Of a stretch of DNA of 64,000 bases, positions 1 to 9,417 are shown in pieces (position 1 is the stretch's first letter; each line of letters begins with the position of its first letter). Source of the stretch: Pseudoalteromonas denitrificans DSM 6059. Its GTDB lineage: Bacteria > Pseudomonadota > Gammaproteobacteria > Enterobacterales > Alteromonadaceae. The stretch spans positions 165,135 through 229,134 of the forward strand of contig NZ_FOLO01000003.1 in assembly GCF_900112265.1 (NCBI RefSeq), read 5' to 3'. Under the pieces are notes generated by a model. That model did no database searches. It was not told the origin of the DNA and was given only the letters and a program-made list of their open reading frames with translations. The position numbers were made by a program, and so were the translations under genes.

Positions 1-1
1 G

Positions 2-3000
2 ATCACCGGCGCATTAATTTTTGCGTTTGGTTTATCGACAAGTGCTTTCGCTGCAGAAACATCTTCAGCTATGCGCGGTAAAGTATTGACTCCACAAGGT
101 GATGCCGCTGCAAATGTTAAAATTACTGTTGTTCATCAACCTACAGGCACTACAAAAGAATTAATAACAAACGAAAATGGTGTATTTGTTGCTAAAGGTC
201 TGCGTGTTGGTGGTCCTTATCGTGTTGTGATTGATTCTGATAAATACAATGATGACTTGTTTGAAAATATATATTTATCTTTAGGTCAAACTGAGCGTTT
301 AAAGTCTCAGTTAGAGTCTAAAAAAATGGAAACAATTGAAGTTTCAGGTACGCGTATTTTACAAGATGTTGGTGGTGCAAGCTCTGTTTTTGGTGAAGCT
401 GCTATAAGAGACATGCCAAGCTTTAACCGTGACATAAAAGATGTTGCCCGTTTAAACCCATTAGTAAGCATTAATGGTAGTGGTGAGATGACGGTTGCAG
501 GTGGTAATCCAAGATCTAACAGCTTAAGTGTTGATGGCATAGGTCAAAATGATGATTTTGGTTTAAATTTTGGTGGTTACCCAACTCAGCAACCGCCAGT
601 AGCACTTGATGCAATTGAACAAATTTCTGTAGATGTATCACCATTTTCAGCTAAAAAAGGTAACTTTGGTGGCGGTACTGTTAATGCAGTAACAAAATCG
701 GGTACTAACGATTTCAAATTTTCAGGTTTTTATGAGCAGTCTTCTCCGGAGTTAGCAGGTGACTCGTTGGTAAATTCTGAAGTTTTATATACAGAAACAG
801 TTGTTGATGCAAATGGTGACAAACATTATCCAGGTCAATCATTCTTAGATGGCACTGACCATAAAACTTTTGAAGAAAAGAAAGTAAAACCAAATAAAAC
901 AGTAAAACGTATGGGGTTTAATGTTGGCGGCCCACTCATTCAAGACAAGCTTTTCTACTTTGTTAACTACAATAATTGGAAAAGTACAGAAGATCTTGAA
1001 TATGGTTTTGCTGATAGTGGTGCTGTAAATGAATATAAAATATCTGAAGCGCAATTTAATGAGTTTATGGGTATTTTAAATAATACTTATGGTATTGAAG
1101 ACTCTTTAGGTGGTGATAGCGAAGATACTAACGAAACTTTACTTGCAAAATTAAGCTGGAATATTAGCGATGCGCATCGTTTAGACTTCACTTATCAATG
1201 GCAAGATGATCAAGAAGCACGTGGTGAAGGTCAAGGCGGTACTAGTGTACAGTTAGCATCTCGTCGTTATACATTTGCGACCAAGTTTAATAACTTCTCA
1301 ACTAAAATTTATTCAGATTGGAGTGATGACTTTTCGACTGAAATTGGTGTGAGCTATAAAGATGTTTCATCAAAAAGCTTAACAAATTCAGACTTAGGGA
1401 GTATAAAAGTTGTTCAAGAACGTAATGGGCCTTCATTTAATTTTGGTACTGACTCAAAACGTCATGCTAATGCCGCTTCAACTAAAAACTTAGTTATTTC
1501 ATTTGATGCCACTTATTTAACCGATGATCATGAAATTAAATTTGGTGCACAATACGAAAATCTAAATTTATATAACTTATTTGCCGAAGATTCTTTAGGT
1601 TCTTGGAACTTTGATAGCTTAGAAATGTTTGCCAATAAAGAAATCGGCAGTTATGACTTCAATTATGGTAATGCCTATACTAACAATGCAGATGATACAG
1701 CATATGATGTAACCCGCAGTACTTTTGCGCTTTATTTAGAAGATACTTTCTACTTAACTGATGATTTAGAAATCACAGCGGGCATAAGATATGAGCGTTT
1801 AGCATCAGATGATACACCGCAATTAAATGGTAATTTCTTTCAAACCCATAATATCAGTAACCAAGAAAACTTAGATGGCTTAGATGTTATCTTACCTAGA
1901 GTGGGTTTTAAATATTACGCAACCGATGATTTAGTCATTCGTGGTGGCATAGGCCGTTTCCAAGGTGGTATTCCAAATGTTTGGTATAACAATCCATTCA
2001 CTATGGATGGTATTACTTTAGTTTCAGCACCAAACAATGTTATCAATGACTATTATGCAAATAATCAAGTAGATATTACAGCTGTACCACAAGAGATAAA
2101 AGATTCCTTAAAGCCTGGTGCTGGTAGTGTAAATTATATTGACCCTGACTTTGAACTACCAACGAGTTTACGCGCTCAAATTGGTTTTGATTATACTCTA
2201 GATATCCCTTATTTAGGTGAAGGTTTCTTATGGTCATCAGAATTGATGTACCAAAAGAAAGAGAACGAAGCGACTTGGATAAATACGGGTATTCGTGACT
2301 CAGGCAAAACAGCAGCCGACGGTGTTCGTGTGATCAATGAAAGTATCTATGAAGATAACTTTGATATTGAAATGACTAATGCACCAGATGATGGTCGTTC
2401 AATCATTTTCTCAACCTCACTTGCAAAATCTTGGGATAGCGGTGTGACAATGACAATGAGTTATGCTCATCAAGATATTGAAGAGAATCATGTCGGTTCT
2501 GCATCTCAAGGTCAAGGTAACTATAAGCACAATATCATAAAGAATCGTAACCAAGACATGGCAACACGTGGTTTTTATGAAGTTGAGCATAGCTTTAAGC
2601 TAAACTTAGGTTATACCACTGAGTTTTTTGCAGGCTATGCAACGCGCTTTAACATGTTCTTTGAGCGTCGTTCTGGTCGTCCATTTAGCTATACAATGGG
2701 CATGTACAAAGATGGCGACTTCGGTGATACGTCAGATTTTTATTCTCAAGCGGCTTACTTACCGTATATTCCAACTGGTGCTGATGATCCAAATGTAAAC
2801 TGGGATGATTCAGGTTTATCTTGGGAGCAACTAAAAGGTATTTTAGACGAAGCGGGTATTGCACCTTCTGGCTCTATCTCAGATAGAAATGAAGCGACAC
2901 AGCCTTGGGTAACAACTATGGATATCAGTATTAAACAAGAAATACCTGGTTTCGCTGAGGGTCATTCTGGTGAAGTTTATTTCATGGTAGAGAACTTTGC

Positions 3001-3196
3001 TAACATGTTAAATAGTGACTGGGGTGTAGAGCGTAAGATTAGATATGCAAATCAAAAACTATATGACTTTGGTGGTTTAGATGACCAAGGTCGTTATAAA
3101 ATTGATGCGGTATATGGTGGTCGTGATACACGTAACTACTCAACAATTACAGCTTCAGCATGGCAAGCTAAAATTGGTGTAAGCTACAAGTTTTAG
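2..3196 (+). CDS. Oar-like TonB-dependent receptor, 5' end outside window
   Basis: Outer-membrane TonB-dependent receptor. The reading frame is open from base 2, and the residues before the first ATG (71) read as the end of a signal peptide (ALIFAFGLSTSAFA, then AETSS), so the true start lies upstream of the window. After the signal comes a carboxypeptidase-regulatory-like beta domain (about residues 25-105: RGKVLTPQGDAAANV), then a plug (IEVSGTRI, DVARLNPLVSINGSG) and a long 22-strand-type barrel ending in an aromatic residue (VSYKF). This architecture is typical of Oar-like receptors of Alteromonadales, which are large (about 1,000 residues) and usually import polymers or peptides. The substrate cannot be told from sequence. 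An intrinsic terminator follows immediately. MarR is convergent. Confidence 0.9.
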   Translation: MTGALIFAFGLSTSAFAAETSSAMRGKVLTPQGDAAANVKITVVHQPTGTTKELITNENGVFVAKGLRVGGPYRVVIDSDKYNDDLFENIYLSLGQTERLKSQLESKKMETIEVSGTRILQDVGGASSVFGEAAIRDMPSFNRDIKDVARLNPLVSINGSGEMTVAGGNPRSNSLSVDGIGQNDDFGLNFGGYPTQQPPVALDAIEQISVDVSPFSAKKGNFGGGTVNAVTKSGTNDFKFSGFYEQSSPELAGDSLVNSEVLYTETVVDANGDKHYPGQSFLDGTDHKTFEEKKVKPNKTVKRMGFNVGGPLIQDKLFYFVNYNNWKSTEDLEYGFADSGAVNEYKISEAQFNEFMGILNNTYGIEDSLGGDSEDTNETLLAKLSWNISDAHRLDFTYQWQDDQEARGEGQGGTSVQLASRRYTFATKFNNFSTKIYSDWSDDFSTEIGVSYKDVSSKSLTNSDLGSIKVVQERNGPSFNFGTDSKRHANAASTKNLVISFDATYLTDDHEIKFGAQYENLNLYNLFAEDSLGSWNFDSLEMFANKEIGSYDFNYGNAYTNNADDTAYDVTRSTFALYLEDTFYLTDDLEITAGIRYERLASDDTPQLNGNFFQTHNISNQENLDGLDVILPRVGFKYYATDDLVIRGGIGRFQGGIPNVWYNNPFTMDGITLVSAPNNVINDYYANNQVDITAVPQEIKDSLKPGAGSVNYIDPDFELPTSLRAQIGFDYTLDIPYLGEGFLWSSELMYQKKENEATWINTGIRDSGKTAADGVRVINESIYEDNFDIEMTNAPDDGRSIIFSTSLAKSWDSGVTMTMSYAHQDIEENHVGSASQGQGNYKHNIIKNRNQDMATRGFYEVEHSFKLNLGYTTEFFAGYATRFNMFFERRSGRPFSYTMGMYKDGDFGDTSDFYSQAAYLPYIPTGADDPNVNWDDSGLSWEQLKGILDEAGIAPSGSISDRNEATQPWVTTMDISIKQEIPGFAEGHSGEVYFMVENFANMLNSDWGVERKIRYANQKLYDFGGLDDQGRYKIDAVYGGRDTRNYSTITASAWQAKIGVSYKF

Positions 3197-3220
3197 TAGT
3201 CTTTCCCTAGAGACTCAATA

Positions 3221-3250
3221 AAATAGCCTTCATTTGAAGGCTATTTTTTT
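3221..3250 (+). terminator. Intrinsic terminator after the TonB receptor, shared with marR
   Basis: An 11-bp stem AAATAGCCTTC / GAAGGCTATTT with loop ATTT is followed by a T run. It lies 24 bases after the receptor stop. The marR stop codon lies inside the same hairpin, so it probably terminates from both sides. Confidence 0.85.
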
Positions 3251-3676
3251 ATCTAATTTGTCTATTATTAACATGAGATTTTTTTGTTCGTTCACATCTA
3301 AAACAGATAATAAATCAGACTCCCAATCAAGTGCCTTTGGCGCTATTGCATAGTATAAGTCTTTCCCCTGCTCTGTTAACTGTAAATAATAAGCCCGTTT
3401 ATCTTTTTCATTAACAATTTTAATTAAATCTCCTCTGACAAGCATTATTTTAACTGCACGAGACACGGTTGATTTATCCATAGCAGCAAGGTCGCCTAAG
3501 TCTTTTGCTGTCACTAAACCATGTTCAAATAGATTCACTAAAATTCGCCATTGTGGAATACTTAAATCAAATTCATCGCAATAAACTTCAGAAAAAGCTT
3601 CACTGACATTATTGGCTAAGTTGGCTAAACGATATGGCAAAAAATCACTTAAATTAATTGTTTTTTTAGTTGTCAT
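3230..3676 (-). CDS. MarR family transcriptional regulator (likely hmgA repressor)
   Basis: A 148-residue winged-helix MarR protein. The HTH is visible in the middle (QWRILVNLFEHGLVTAKDLG, then MDKSTVSRAVKIMLVRGDL), with the wing residues DKRAYYLQLTEQG. The ATG at 3676 is preferred over the TTG at 3679 because a GTGAGA sequence lies upstream of it. It is transcribed divergently from hmgA. A perfect inverted repeat lies between the two genes, which is the usual layout of a repressor that senses a substrate of the adjacent catabolic pathway. That it senses homogentisate or a related aromatic compound is inference. Confidence 0.9.
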   Translation of the reverse strand: MTTKKTINLSDFLPYRLANLANNVSEAFSEVYCDEFDLSIPQWRILVNLFEHGLVTAKDLGDLAAMDKSTVSRAVKIMLVRGDLIKIVNEKDKRAYYLQLTEQGKDLYYAIAPKALDWESDLLSVLDVNEQKNLMLIIDKLDKKIAFK

Positions 3677-3702
3677 CAATAAATCTCACAAGAATATTTG
3701 AT

Positions 3703-3724
3703 AATACTCTCACATGAGAGTATT
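3703..3724. promoter_or_regulatory. Palindromic operator between marR and hmgA
   Basis: Perfect inverted repeat AATACTCTCA - CA - TGAGAGTATT (10-bp arms, 2-bp spacer) in the divergent intergenic region. Size and symmetry fit a MarR dimer site. It begins 27 bases upstream of the marR ATG and ends 36 bases upstream of the hmgA ATG, so it could control both promoters. Confidence 0.75.
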
Positions 3725-3760
3725 TTTATATAGCTTATAAAATACGTCGAGCTTAAAAAC

Positions 3761-5083
3761 ATGAACCAAACAAAAATAAATACGCAAAACTTGCAATATA
3801 TGACAGGTTTTGGCAATGAATTTGAAACTGAAGCATTAGAAGGTGCACTCCCTATTGGTCAGTTTAGTCCGCAAAAAATAAAATATGACTTATATGCTGA
3901 ACAATTTAATATCACCGCATTTACAGCACCAAGATCTCATAATTTAAGAAATTGGTTTTATCGTATTCGCCCCTCTGTTGTACAAGGTAATTACGAACCC
4001 ATTGATAATGCCCTGATCAGAAGTGCACCCATCACAGAAATTCCGACTCCGCCAGATATGCTACGTTGGGATCCGATTGAAATGCCAACAACAAAAACAG
4101 ACTTTGTTGATGGATTGGTCACTATGGCTGCAAATGGCAGTGTTAATGCACAAACAGGCATAGGCATTCATATATATGTTGCTAATACTTCTATGGATGG
4201 GCGTTACTTTTGCAATGCAGATGGTGAATTATTATTTGTACCACAAGAAGGTGAAATTATATTACATACCGAGTGTGGTAAATTGGCGATTAAAGCGGGT
4301 GAAATAGCAGTCATACCTCGGGGCATTAAATTTAATGTTGAGCTACTTACAGATACTGCCCGAGGATATATTTGTGAAAATTATGGCAATGCCTATGAAT
4401 TAGCAGAGCGTGGGCCTGTTGGTGCAAACGGTTATGCTAATGACCGTGATTTTCAATATCCAGTTGCTGCATTTGAAGATAAAGAAGGTGATTTCGAATT
4501 AATCACTAAATTTAATGGCAATATGTTCCGCTGTGATATTAAACATTCACCTTTAGATGTTGTTGCCTGGACTGGTAATGCAGCACCTTATAAATATGAC
4601 TTATCGCGATTTAATGTAATGAATACAGTGAGCTTTGATCATCCAGATCCTTCGATCTTCACTGTGCTTACTTCACCATCTGGTACACCGGGTGTGGCCA
4701 ACATCGACTTTGTAGTATTTCCACCCCGTTGGATGGTTGCTGAAAATACCTTTAGACCCCCTTATTACCATAGAAACATTATGAGTGAATTTATGGGCTT
4801 GATAGAAGGTATATATGATGCAAAAGAACATGGTTTTGTACCTGGTGGCTCAAGTTTACATAACTGCATGTCACCCCATGGCCCAGAAGCTGAGGTTTTT
4901 GAAAAAGCATCTAACGCAGAACTCAAACCACAAAGATATGAAAATACATTAGCATTTATGTTTGAATCAAAATATATTATTTCGCCTACAAAATATGCGT
5001 TACAAGGGAAAGAACGTCAGTTAAATTATCAAGATTGCTGGCGTGAAATTAAAAAATACTACAAAAATGATAGTAAGGGATAA
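3761..5083 (+). CDS. hmgA: Homogentisate 1,2-dioxygenase
   Basis: Cytosolic Fe(II) dioxygenase that opens homogentisate to maleylacetoacetate in tyrosine/phenylalanine breakdown (EC 1.13.11.5). The 440 residues match the normal family length. The start [12 protein letters not shown] is the family's signature N-terminus. The metal-site region is complete: [14 protein letters not shown] supplies one His and the Glu, and [12 protein letters not shown] supplies the second His. maiA follows two bases later, so the two form an operon. The usual third gene, fumarylacetoacetase, is not next to it and must lie elsewhere or be replaced. Confidence 0.98.
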   Translation: MNQTKINTQNLQYMTGFGNEFETEALEGALPIGQFSPQKIKYDLYAEQFNITAFTAPRSHNLRNWFYRIRPSVVQGNYEPIDNALIRSAPITEIPTPPDMLRWDPIEMPTTKTDFVDGLVTMAANGSVNAQTGIGIHIYVANTSMDGRYFCNADGELLFVPQEGEIILHTECGKLAIKAGEIAVIPRGIKFNVELLTDTARGYICENYGNAYELAERGPVGANGYANDRDFQYPVAAFEDKEGDFELITKFNGNMFRCDIKHSPLDVVAWTGNAAPYKYDLSRFNVMNTVSFDHPDPSIFTVLTSPSGTPGVANIDFVVFPPRWMVAENTFRPPYYHRNIMSEFMGLIEGIYDAKEHGFVPGGSSLHNCMSPHGPEAEVFEKASNAELKPQRYENTLAFMFESKYIISPTKYALQGKERQLNYQDCWREIKKYYKNDSKG

Positions 5084-5085
5084 AA

Positions 5086-5727
5086 ATGAAACTTTATACT
5101 TATTTTAGATCGTCGGCTGCATATCGCGTACGCATTGCTTTGAACCTAAAAGGACTAAAGCATGAATTAGTGCCAGTAAATTTATTGGAATCAGCACAAA
5201 ATTCAAAAGATTATTTAGATGTAAATCCGCAAGGTTTACTGCCTGCGCTTGCAACTGAAAAAGGCAATATAGGCCAATCTCTTGCGATATTAGAATGGCT
5301 TGAAGCCGAATTTCCCGATACATCAATACTACCAGGGGATCATTGGCATCAGGCACAAATACGTAATTTAAGTTATGCTGTTGCCTGTGATATACACCCT
5401 ATTGATAATTTACGTATCTTAAAATACTTATCTAATGAATTAAAAATATCAGACGATGCTAAAACAACTTGGTATAAACATTGGGTTGAAGTCGGTTTTG
5501 AAAAAATAGAAGCTATGCTGGAGATGTCAGAGTTATATAATGGCAATTTTTGTTGTGGTGATACACCAACGCTCGCAGATATAAATTTAGTTCCGCAAGT
5601 ATTTAATGCATTAAGATTTAAAGTAGATATGTCTGCTTATCCAAAAATTGCAGCTGTATATGAAAAATGTAATGAATTACAGGCATTTATTGATGCGGCG
5701 CCACAAAACCAATTTGATGCTAAATAA
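5086..5727 (+). CDS. maiA: Maleylacetoacetate isomerase (zeta-class GST)
   Basis: Glutathione-dependent isomerase converting maleylacetoacetate to fumarylacetoacetate (EC 5.2.1.2). 213 residues, normal length. The N-terminal thioredoxin-fold domain has the zeta-class active-site segment SSAAYRVRIALNLKG, the VNPQGLLPAL cis-Pro loop and the glutathione-binding QSLAILEWLE. The C-terminal helical domain includes DIHPIDNLRILKYL and TPTLADINLVPQV. It starts two bases after hmgA, so translation is probably coupled. Confidence 0.97.
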   Translation: MKLYTYFRSSAAYRVRIALNLKGLKHELVPVNLLESAQNSKDYLDVNPQGLLPALATEKGNIGQSLAILEWLEAEFPDTSILPGDHWHQAQIRNLSYAVACDIHPIDNLRILKYLSNELKISDDAKTTWYKHWVEVGFEKIEAMLEMSELYNGNFCCGDTPTLADINLVPQVFNALRFKVDMSAYPKIAAVYEKCNELQAFIDAAPQNQFDAK

Positions 5728-5737
5728 CAATCTAAAA

Positions 5738-5797
5738 TAAAAAATTATCATACGAATAGATGCTCACTTATATTTAATATAAGTGAGCATCTATTCG
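5738..5797 (-). terminator. Very long perfect hairpin, probable terminator of the minus-strand gene
   Basis: Bases 5753-5773 and 5777-5797 are a perfect 21-bp inverted repeat with a 3-base loop (TTA). On the minus strand it is followed a few bases later by six T's (5739-5744), fitting a terminator for the TIGR02647 gene. On the plus strand there is no T tract, although it could still stop maiA transcripts. The stem is unusually long and perfect. Confidence 0.6.
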
Positions 5798-5832
5798 TGC
5801 AATATAATTAAGTTAATAATTTAAAAAATATC

Positions 5833-6066
5833 TTAAGCACTTAACGCAGATTGTAATGTTTGTGCATGCTCTGCTAAGTCTAGTCCTAAATCAGTTAAAT
5901 ATCCCCCATCCTTTTGATCTATAATTCCTTTTTCAAATAAACGATTTGCTGCTGCGACAAGAACAGGGTCTGCATCTTGATGAACTTTAAGGCCTTGCAT
6001 CATGCTCTCAAGTGGAAATTTTAAGATAAGATCAAGTTCTTCACGCATATGTTGATTAAATTGCAT
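5833..6066 (-). CDS. TIGR02647 family small protein
   Basis: A 77-residue protein that I recognise as the TIGR02647 family, annotated as a putative DNA-binding protein in gammaproteobacteria. Conserved features seen here are the ELDLILKFPLESMMQGLKVH core, ADPVLVAAANRLFEKG and the DGGYLTDLGLDLAEHAQ end. No signal peptide or membrane segment. Its function is not established and the neighbours do not suggest one. Confidence 0.85.
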   Translation of the reverse strand: MQFNQHMREELDLILKFPLESMMQGLKVHQDADPVLVAAANRLFEKGIIDQKDGGYLTDLGLDLAEHAQTLQSALSA

Positions 6067-6266
6067 ATTTCTTACACCTTAAGTATTTATTATTGTCTGA
6101 TAAAACATAGCCTGTTGTTAACTTAATTAAAAGTCTTTATTGAACAAATCTTGATTTAAACCAAAATATTATGGTTTTTGTTAGGGTAACAAAAACAACG
6201 TATATTTAATGATATAAAATTTGATATTAATCAAATTTATAGTAAAAATGTTAAATTTATTACAAA

Positions 6267-6281
6267 TGATATTGATTATCA
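6267..6281. promoter_or_regulatory. Fur box
   Basis: TGATATTGATTATCA matches the 7-1-7 Fur consensus TGATAATNATTATCA with one mismatch. It lies 61 bases before the start of the DUF4856 lipoprotein gene, the first gene of a receptor locus, so iron repression of the locus is very likely. Confidence 0.8.
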
Positions 6282-6342
6282 TTGTTATGGCTATATAATG
6301 CAGCCATAAAAAAGTTTATATCAATAGAATCAAGGGATATCA

Positions 6343-8043
6343 ATGTTTAATATGCGCAAATCTATTTTAGCAACAGCTATACTCGCTGCAACTTTTGGTC
6401 TTACAGCTTGTGGTGGTTCAAGCGATAAAAAAGAAACACCTGTCGCTGAGCCTGTAAATACGGCACCTAAAGATATCAAAGTTACTTTAACAGATGGAGC
6501 ACTTTTTTTAGGAAATGTAGCTGGCACGACAGCTGGAACTATATCTGCCACTGATTCTGACTCTGGAGATACATTAACTTTTACAACAACAGATGAAAAT
6601 TTTGAAATTTCTGGTAGTTCTTTAATCTTAAAGTCAGGTGCTTCAATTGATTCAGAAACTGTCGATGTGACCATTTCTGTATCTGATAATGTGAATGCAG
6701 TTGTTGAAGAAACCGTAACACTGACTGTGAGTCAGCTTGAAAACTATTATGGCTTCAATAGCAAATTCGAAGAAAATAAATCAGCTGTTTCTTATTCAGG
6801 CCAAATAGCACGCCATGCTTTATTAAATGAAGTAAAGAAATATATTGGTACTTTAACCGTTGCACATGTTAATGATAATAATATAACAGCTGAACAAGTT
6901 GAAAGTCATTTAAATGCTTTATTCGCAGACTATGACTCTATTGCTGAAAATGAATTTACCTTTACTGATATTACAAATCTAAAACAAAAAACCTTTGCCG
7001 ACATTGCTTCGACAGGTAAATCTTTAAAAGGTAAAATTGCTGGCAATGATAGTAGTAAACAAACTAAAAATTGGCTAGTCGAAGGCACATTTATAGGTTG
7101 GACTGACTTTGGTTCAGAGCTGAAAACACCTGAAGGCTTGTTAAATCATTTATTTTCTGTGATTGTTTCTCAAGTACAAATGACAAATGACGGTGAACAA
7201 GTCAGTGATTATTATGGAAACCCTATCTCAAAACTTTTTATAACGCCTGAAGGTCTTGATTTACAACAATTAGTACAAAAACACTTGTTGGGTGCAATAA
7301 TGTTTTCACAAGGTACTGATGATTACCTTGAAGATGGTTTAACATCTGATAACACCAAGCAAGATAAAGATACTAAACCTTATACTTCGTTAGAGCATCA
7401 ATTTGACGAAGGTTTTGGTTACTTTGGCGCTACTCGTGATTACTTAGCTTATACAGATGAAGAAATAGCTAAAAAAAGTGGTCGTCCTGAATACCAAGGT
7501 CAACATGATACAAATGGCGATCTATTAATTGATTTAAATTCAGAGTTGATTTTTGGTAATTCTGCAAATGCGGGTAAACGTGATCGTGGTGCAGTAGTTG
7601 CGACTGACTTTTCAGCTGATGCTATGAATGCATTTATTGCAGGACGTAAAATTATCAGTGAAGCAGCTCCAAATGCTTTAAGTGATAGTGAAACTGAAGA
7701 GTTAAATAAACAGCGCGATATTGCAGTAGATGCATGGGAAAAAGCAATAGCGGCGACCGTAGTTCATTATATAAATGCAGTTCTAATAGATCTAGATAAT
7801 GGAGCGCAAGAAAACTTTACCAGTTTAGCTAAACATTGGAGTGAGCTGAAAGGTTTTGCTCTTAACTTCCAATTCAGCCCATTCTCACCAATGTCTGAGT
7901 CTGATTTTGCTAAATTACACATTTTAGTCGGTGATAAACCTGATTTAGAAAATATTGTTCAATACAAAGAAAAACTAATTGAAGCGAGTGATATTATTCA
8001 AGCTACTTATGACTTTAATGCTGAAAATGTTGTTAACTGGTAA
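6343..8043 (+). CDS. DUF4856 lipoprotein, first gene of Fur-controlled iron locus
   Basis: A 566-residue lipoprotein. The signal peptide ends in a lipobox (FGLTACGGSS). A short cadherin-like beta domain follows (about residues 40-130: GTISATDSDSGDTLTF), then a large DUF4856 domain (YYGFNSKFEENKSAVSYSGQ ... HQFDEGFGYFGATRDYL ... RDRGAVVATDFSADAMNAFI). DUF4856 has no known biochemical role, but it is typically encoded beside imelysin and TonB receptors, as here. A Fur box precedes it, which supports a part in iron or haem capture at the outer surface (inference). RBS AAGGGA lies before the ATG. An alternative ATG nine bases in is possible. Confidence 0.88.
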   Translation: MFNMRKSILATAILAATFGLTACGGSSDKKETPVAEPVNTAPKDIKVTLTDGALFLGNVAGTTAGTISATDSDSGDTLTFTTTDENFEISGSSLILKSGASIDSETVDVTISVSDNVNAVVEETVTLTVSQLENYYGFNSKFEENKSAVSYSGQIARHALLNEVKKYIGTLTVAHVNDNNITAEQVESHLNALFADYDSIAENEFTFTDITNLKQKTFADIASTGKSLKGKIAGNDSSKQTKNWLVEGTFIGWTDFGSELKTPEGLLNHLFSVIVSQVQMTNDGEQVSDYYGNPISKLFITPEGLDLQQLVQKHLLGAIMFSQGTDDYLEDGLTSDNTKQDKDTKPYTSLEHQFDEGFGYFGATRDYLAYTDEEIAKKSGRPEYQGQHDTNGDLLIDLNSELIFGNSANAGKRDRGAVVATDFSADAMNAFIAGRKIISEAAPNALSDSETEELNKQRDIAVDAWEKAIAATVVHYINAVLIDLDNGAQENFTSLAKHWSELKGFALNFQFSPFSPMSESDFAKLHILVGDKPDLENIVQYKEKLIEASDIIQATYDFNAENVVNW

Positions 8044-8067
8044 GTAATATTTAATATTTTCAATTTA

Positions 8068-8106
8068 AAGGTTAGTGTTTTAGGCACTAACCTTTTTGTT
8101 GTTTTT
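8068..8106 (+). terminator. Intrinsic terminator inside the iron locus
   Basis: Stem AAAGGTTAGTG / CACTAACCTTT with a 7-base loop is followed by TTGTTGTTTTT. It sits between the DUF4856 gene and the imelysin gene, so it may lower expression of the downstream genes relative to the first. Confidence 0.75.
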
Positions 8107-8122
8107 AAACTTAGGAATTATA

Positions 8123-9403
8123 ATGGCTCTCAATTTTCGCTTTAACGCTCTATGCCTGACAATTTGTACTACCTTAATATTGACTGCCTGTGGTGAAAGC
8201 ACCTCTAGTAGCTCAGGTGCCGGCTTTGGTACTAAAAATCCTGATAATGGTGGTACAACACCGACATTTGATGAATCTAAGTTAATTGCAAATTTAGTCG
8301 ATCAAGTGATCACCCCCACTTTTACAGCATTTTCTGAGCAATCAAAAAATCAATTAACAGCAATTACTGATTATTGCACAATTGAGTCAAACTTTACCCC
8401 AGATGTTGATGATAATGCACCCGTTTTAGCGTCACTCAGCACTGCAAAATTAAGTTGGCAAAATACGATGTCAATTTGGCAACAAGCTGAAGTGATGCAA
8501 ATGGGTCCTTTAATTGAAAATGAAAGTGAGCTAAGAAATAGAATTTATTCATGGCCTGCAATTAGTTATTGCGGCATTGACCAAGATGTTGCTTATTTTG
8601 AAGACGGCATTATTAATTTAGATTCAAATAAACCTTATGATATAAAATCACGTACATCTACACGTCGCGGACTATTTACCATACAAAGGTTATTATTCAG
8701 TACTGATTATAGTCATGCTTGTACTACAGCGAATGATGCATTAAGTGATTGGAATAGCCGAAGCATTCAAGAAAGAAAAGTAGCACGTTGTAAATTCGCT
8801 CAAGAAGTTTCTAAAGACCTTATTGATAATGCTGAAGAGCTATTAACAAAATGGAATGGTACACAAGGTTACGCTAATACCCTTAAAAATGCCGGTGAGC
8901 CAGGTAATAGCTTTGAAAATACGCATCAGGCAATTAACCTGATTTCTGATGCCATGTTTTATACAGACTCTATTGTAAAAGATAAAAAATTAGGCACACC
9001 TTTAGGTAAATTTCCTAACTCATGTGGCCTTGAGTCATGCCCTCAAGATGTTGAGTCATTAGACTCAGGCTTTTCATTAGCAAATATAAAAGCCAACTTA
9101 GTTGCATTTGAAATGTTATTTCTTGGCAACAGCGCTGATGCACAAGAAAGAACGGGGTTTGATGATTTTTTAGTTGAAGAAGGAGCCAGCGACACTAAAG
9201 ATGCACTCATAAAAGGCATCACTGATGCTAAAAATGCCACTGACGCGATTGAGTCTAGCCTTAATGATGCGCTGACTTCTCAAACTGAAAAAGTCGAACA
9301 TGCACATTCCAAAGTCAAAGATATTACTGATCAACTTAAAAATGACTTTATTAATAAATTAGCATTAGAACTACCAAAATCTTCTGCTGGCGATAACGAT
9401 TAA
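8123..9403 (+). CDS. Imelysin-family (M75-like) lipoprotein
   Basis: A 426-residue lipoprotein with lipobox LILTACGES and an imelysin-type helical bundle (LSTAKLSWQNTMSIWQQAE, IYSWPAISYCGIDQDV, RRGLFTIQRLLFS). The start at 8123 (TAGGAATT RBS) is chosen over the upstream ATG at 8096, which lies in the preceding terminator and would place eight extra residues before the signal peptide. Imelysins are periplasmic or surface proteins of iron-regulated operons. The family's GxHxxE motif appears here as GLFTIQ, so its His and Glu are absent, which argues against a metal-dependent peptidase role. The receptor gene follows 14 bases later. Confidence 0.85.
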   Translation: MALNFRFNALCLTICTTLILTACGESTSSSSGAGFGTKNPDNGGTTPTFDESKLIANLVDQVITPTFTAFSEQSKNQLTAITDYCTIESNFTPDVDDNAPVLASLSTAKLSWQNTMSIWQQAEVMQMGPLIENESELRNRIYSWPAISYCGIDQDVAYFEDGIINLDSNKPYDIKSRTSTRRGLFTIQRLLFSTDYSHACTTANDALSDWNSRSIQERKVARCKFAQEVSKDLIDNAEELLTKWNGTQGYANTLKNAGEPGNSFENTHQAINLISDAMFYTDSIVKDKKLGTPLGKFPNSCGLESCPQDVESLDSGFSLANIKANLVAFEMLFLGNSADAQERTGFDDFLVEEGASDTKDALIKGITDAKNATDAIESSLNDALTSQTEKVEHAHSKVKDITDQLKNDFINKLALELPKSSAGDND

Positions 9404-9417
9404 AGCAAGGTCTTAAC

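Noticed and set aside
845..1054. Minus-strand open frame within the Oar-like receptor
   Set aside because: Shadow of the receptor gene, with no ribosome site or family resemblance. The many similar short frames elsewhere were left out for the same reason.
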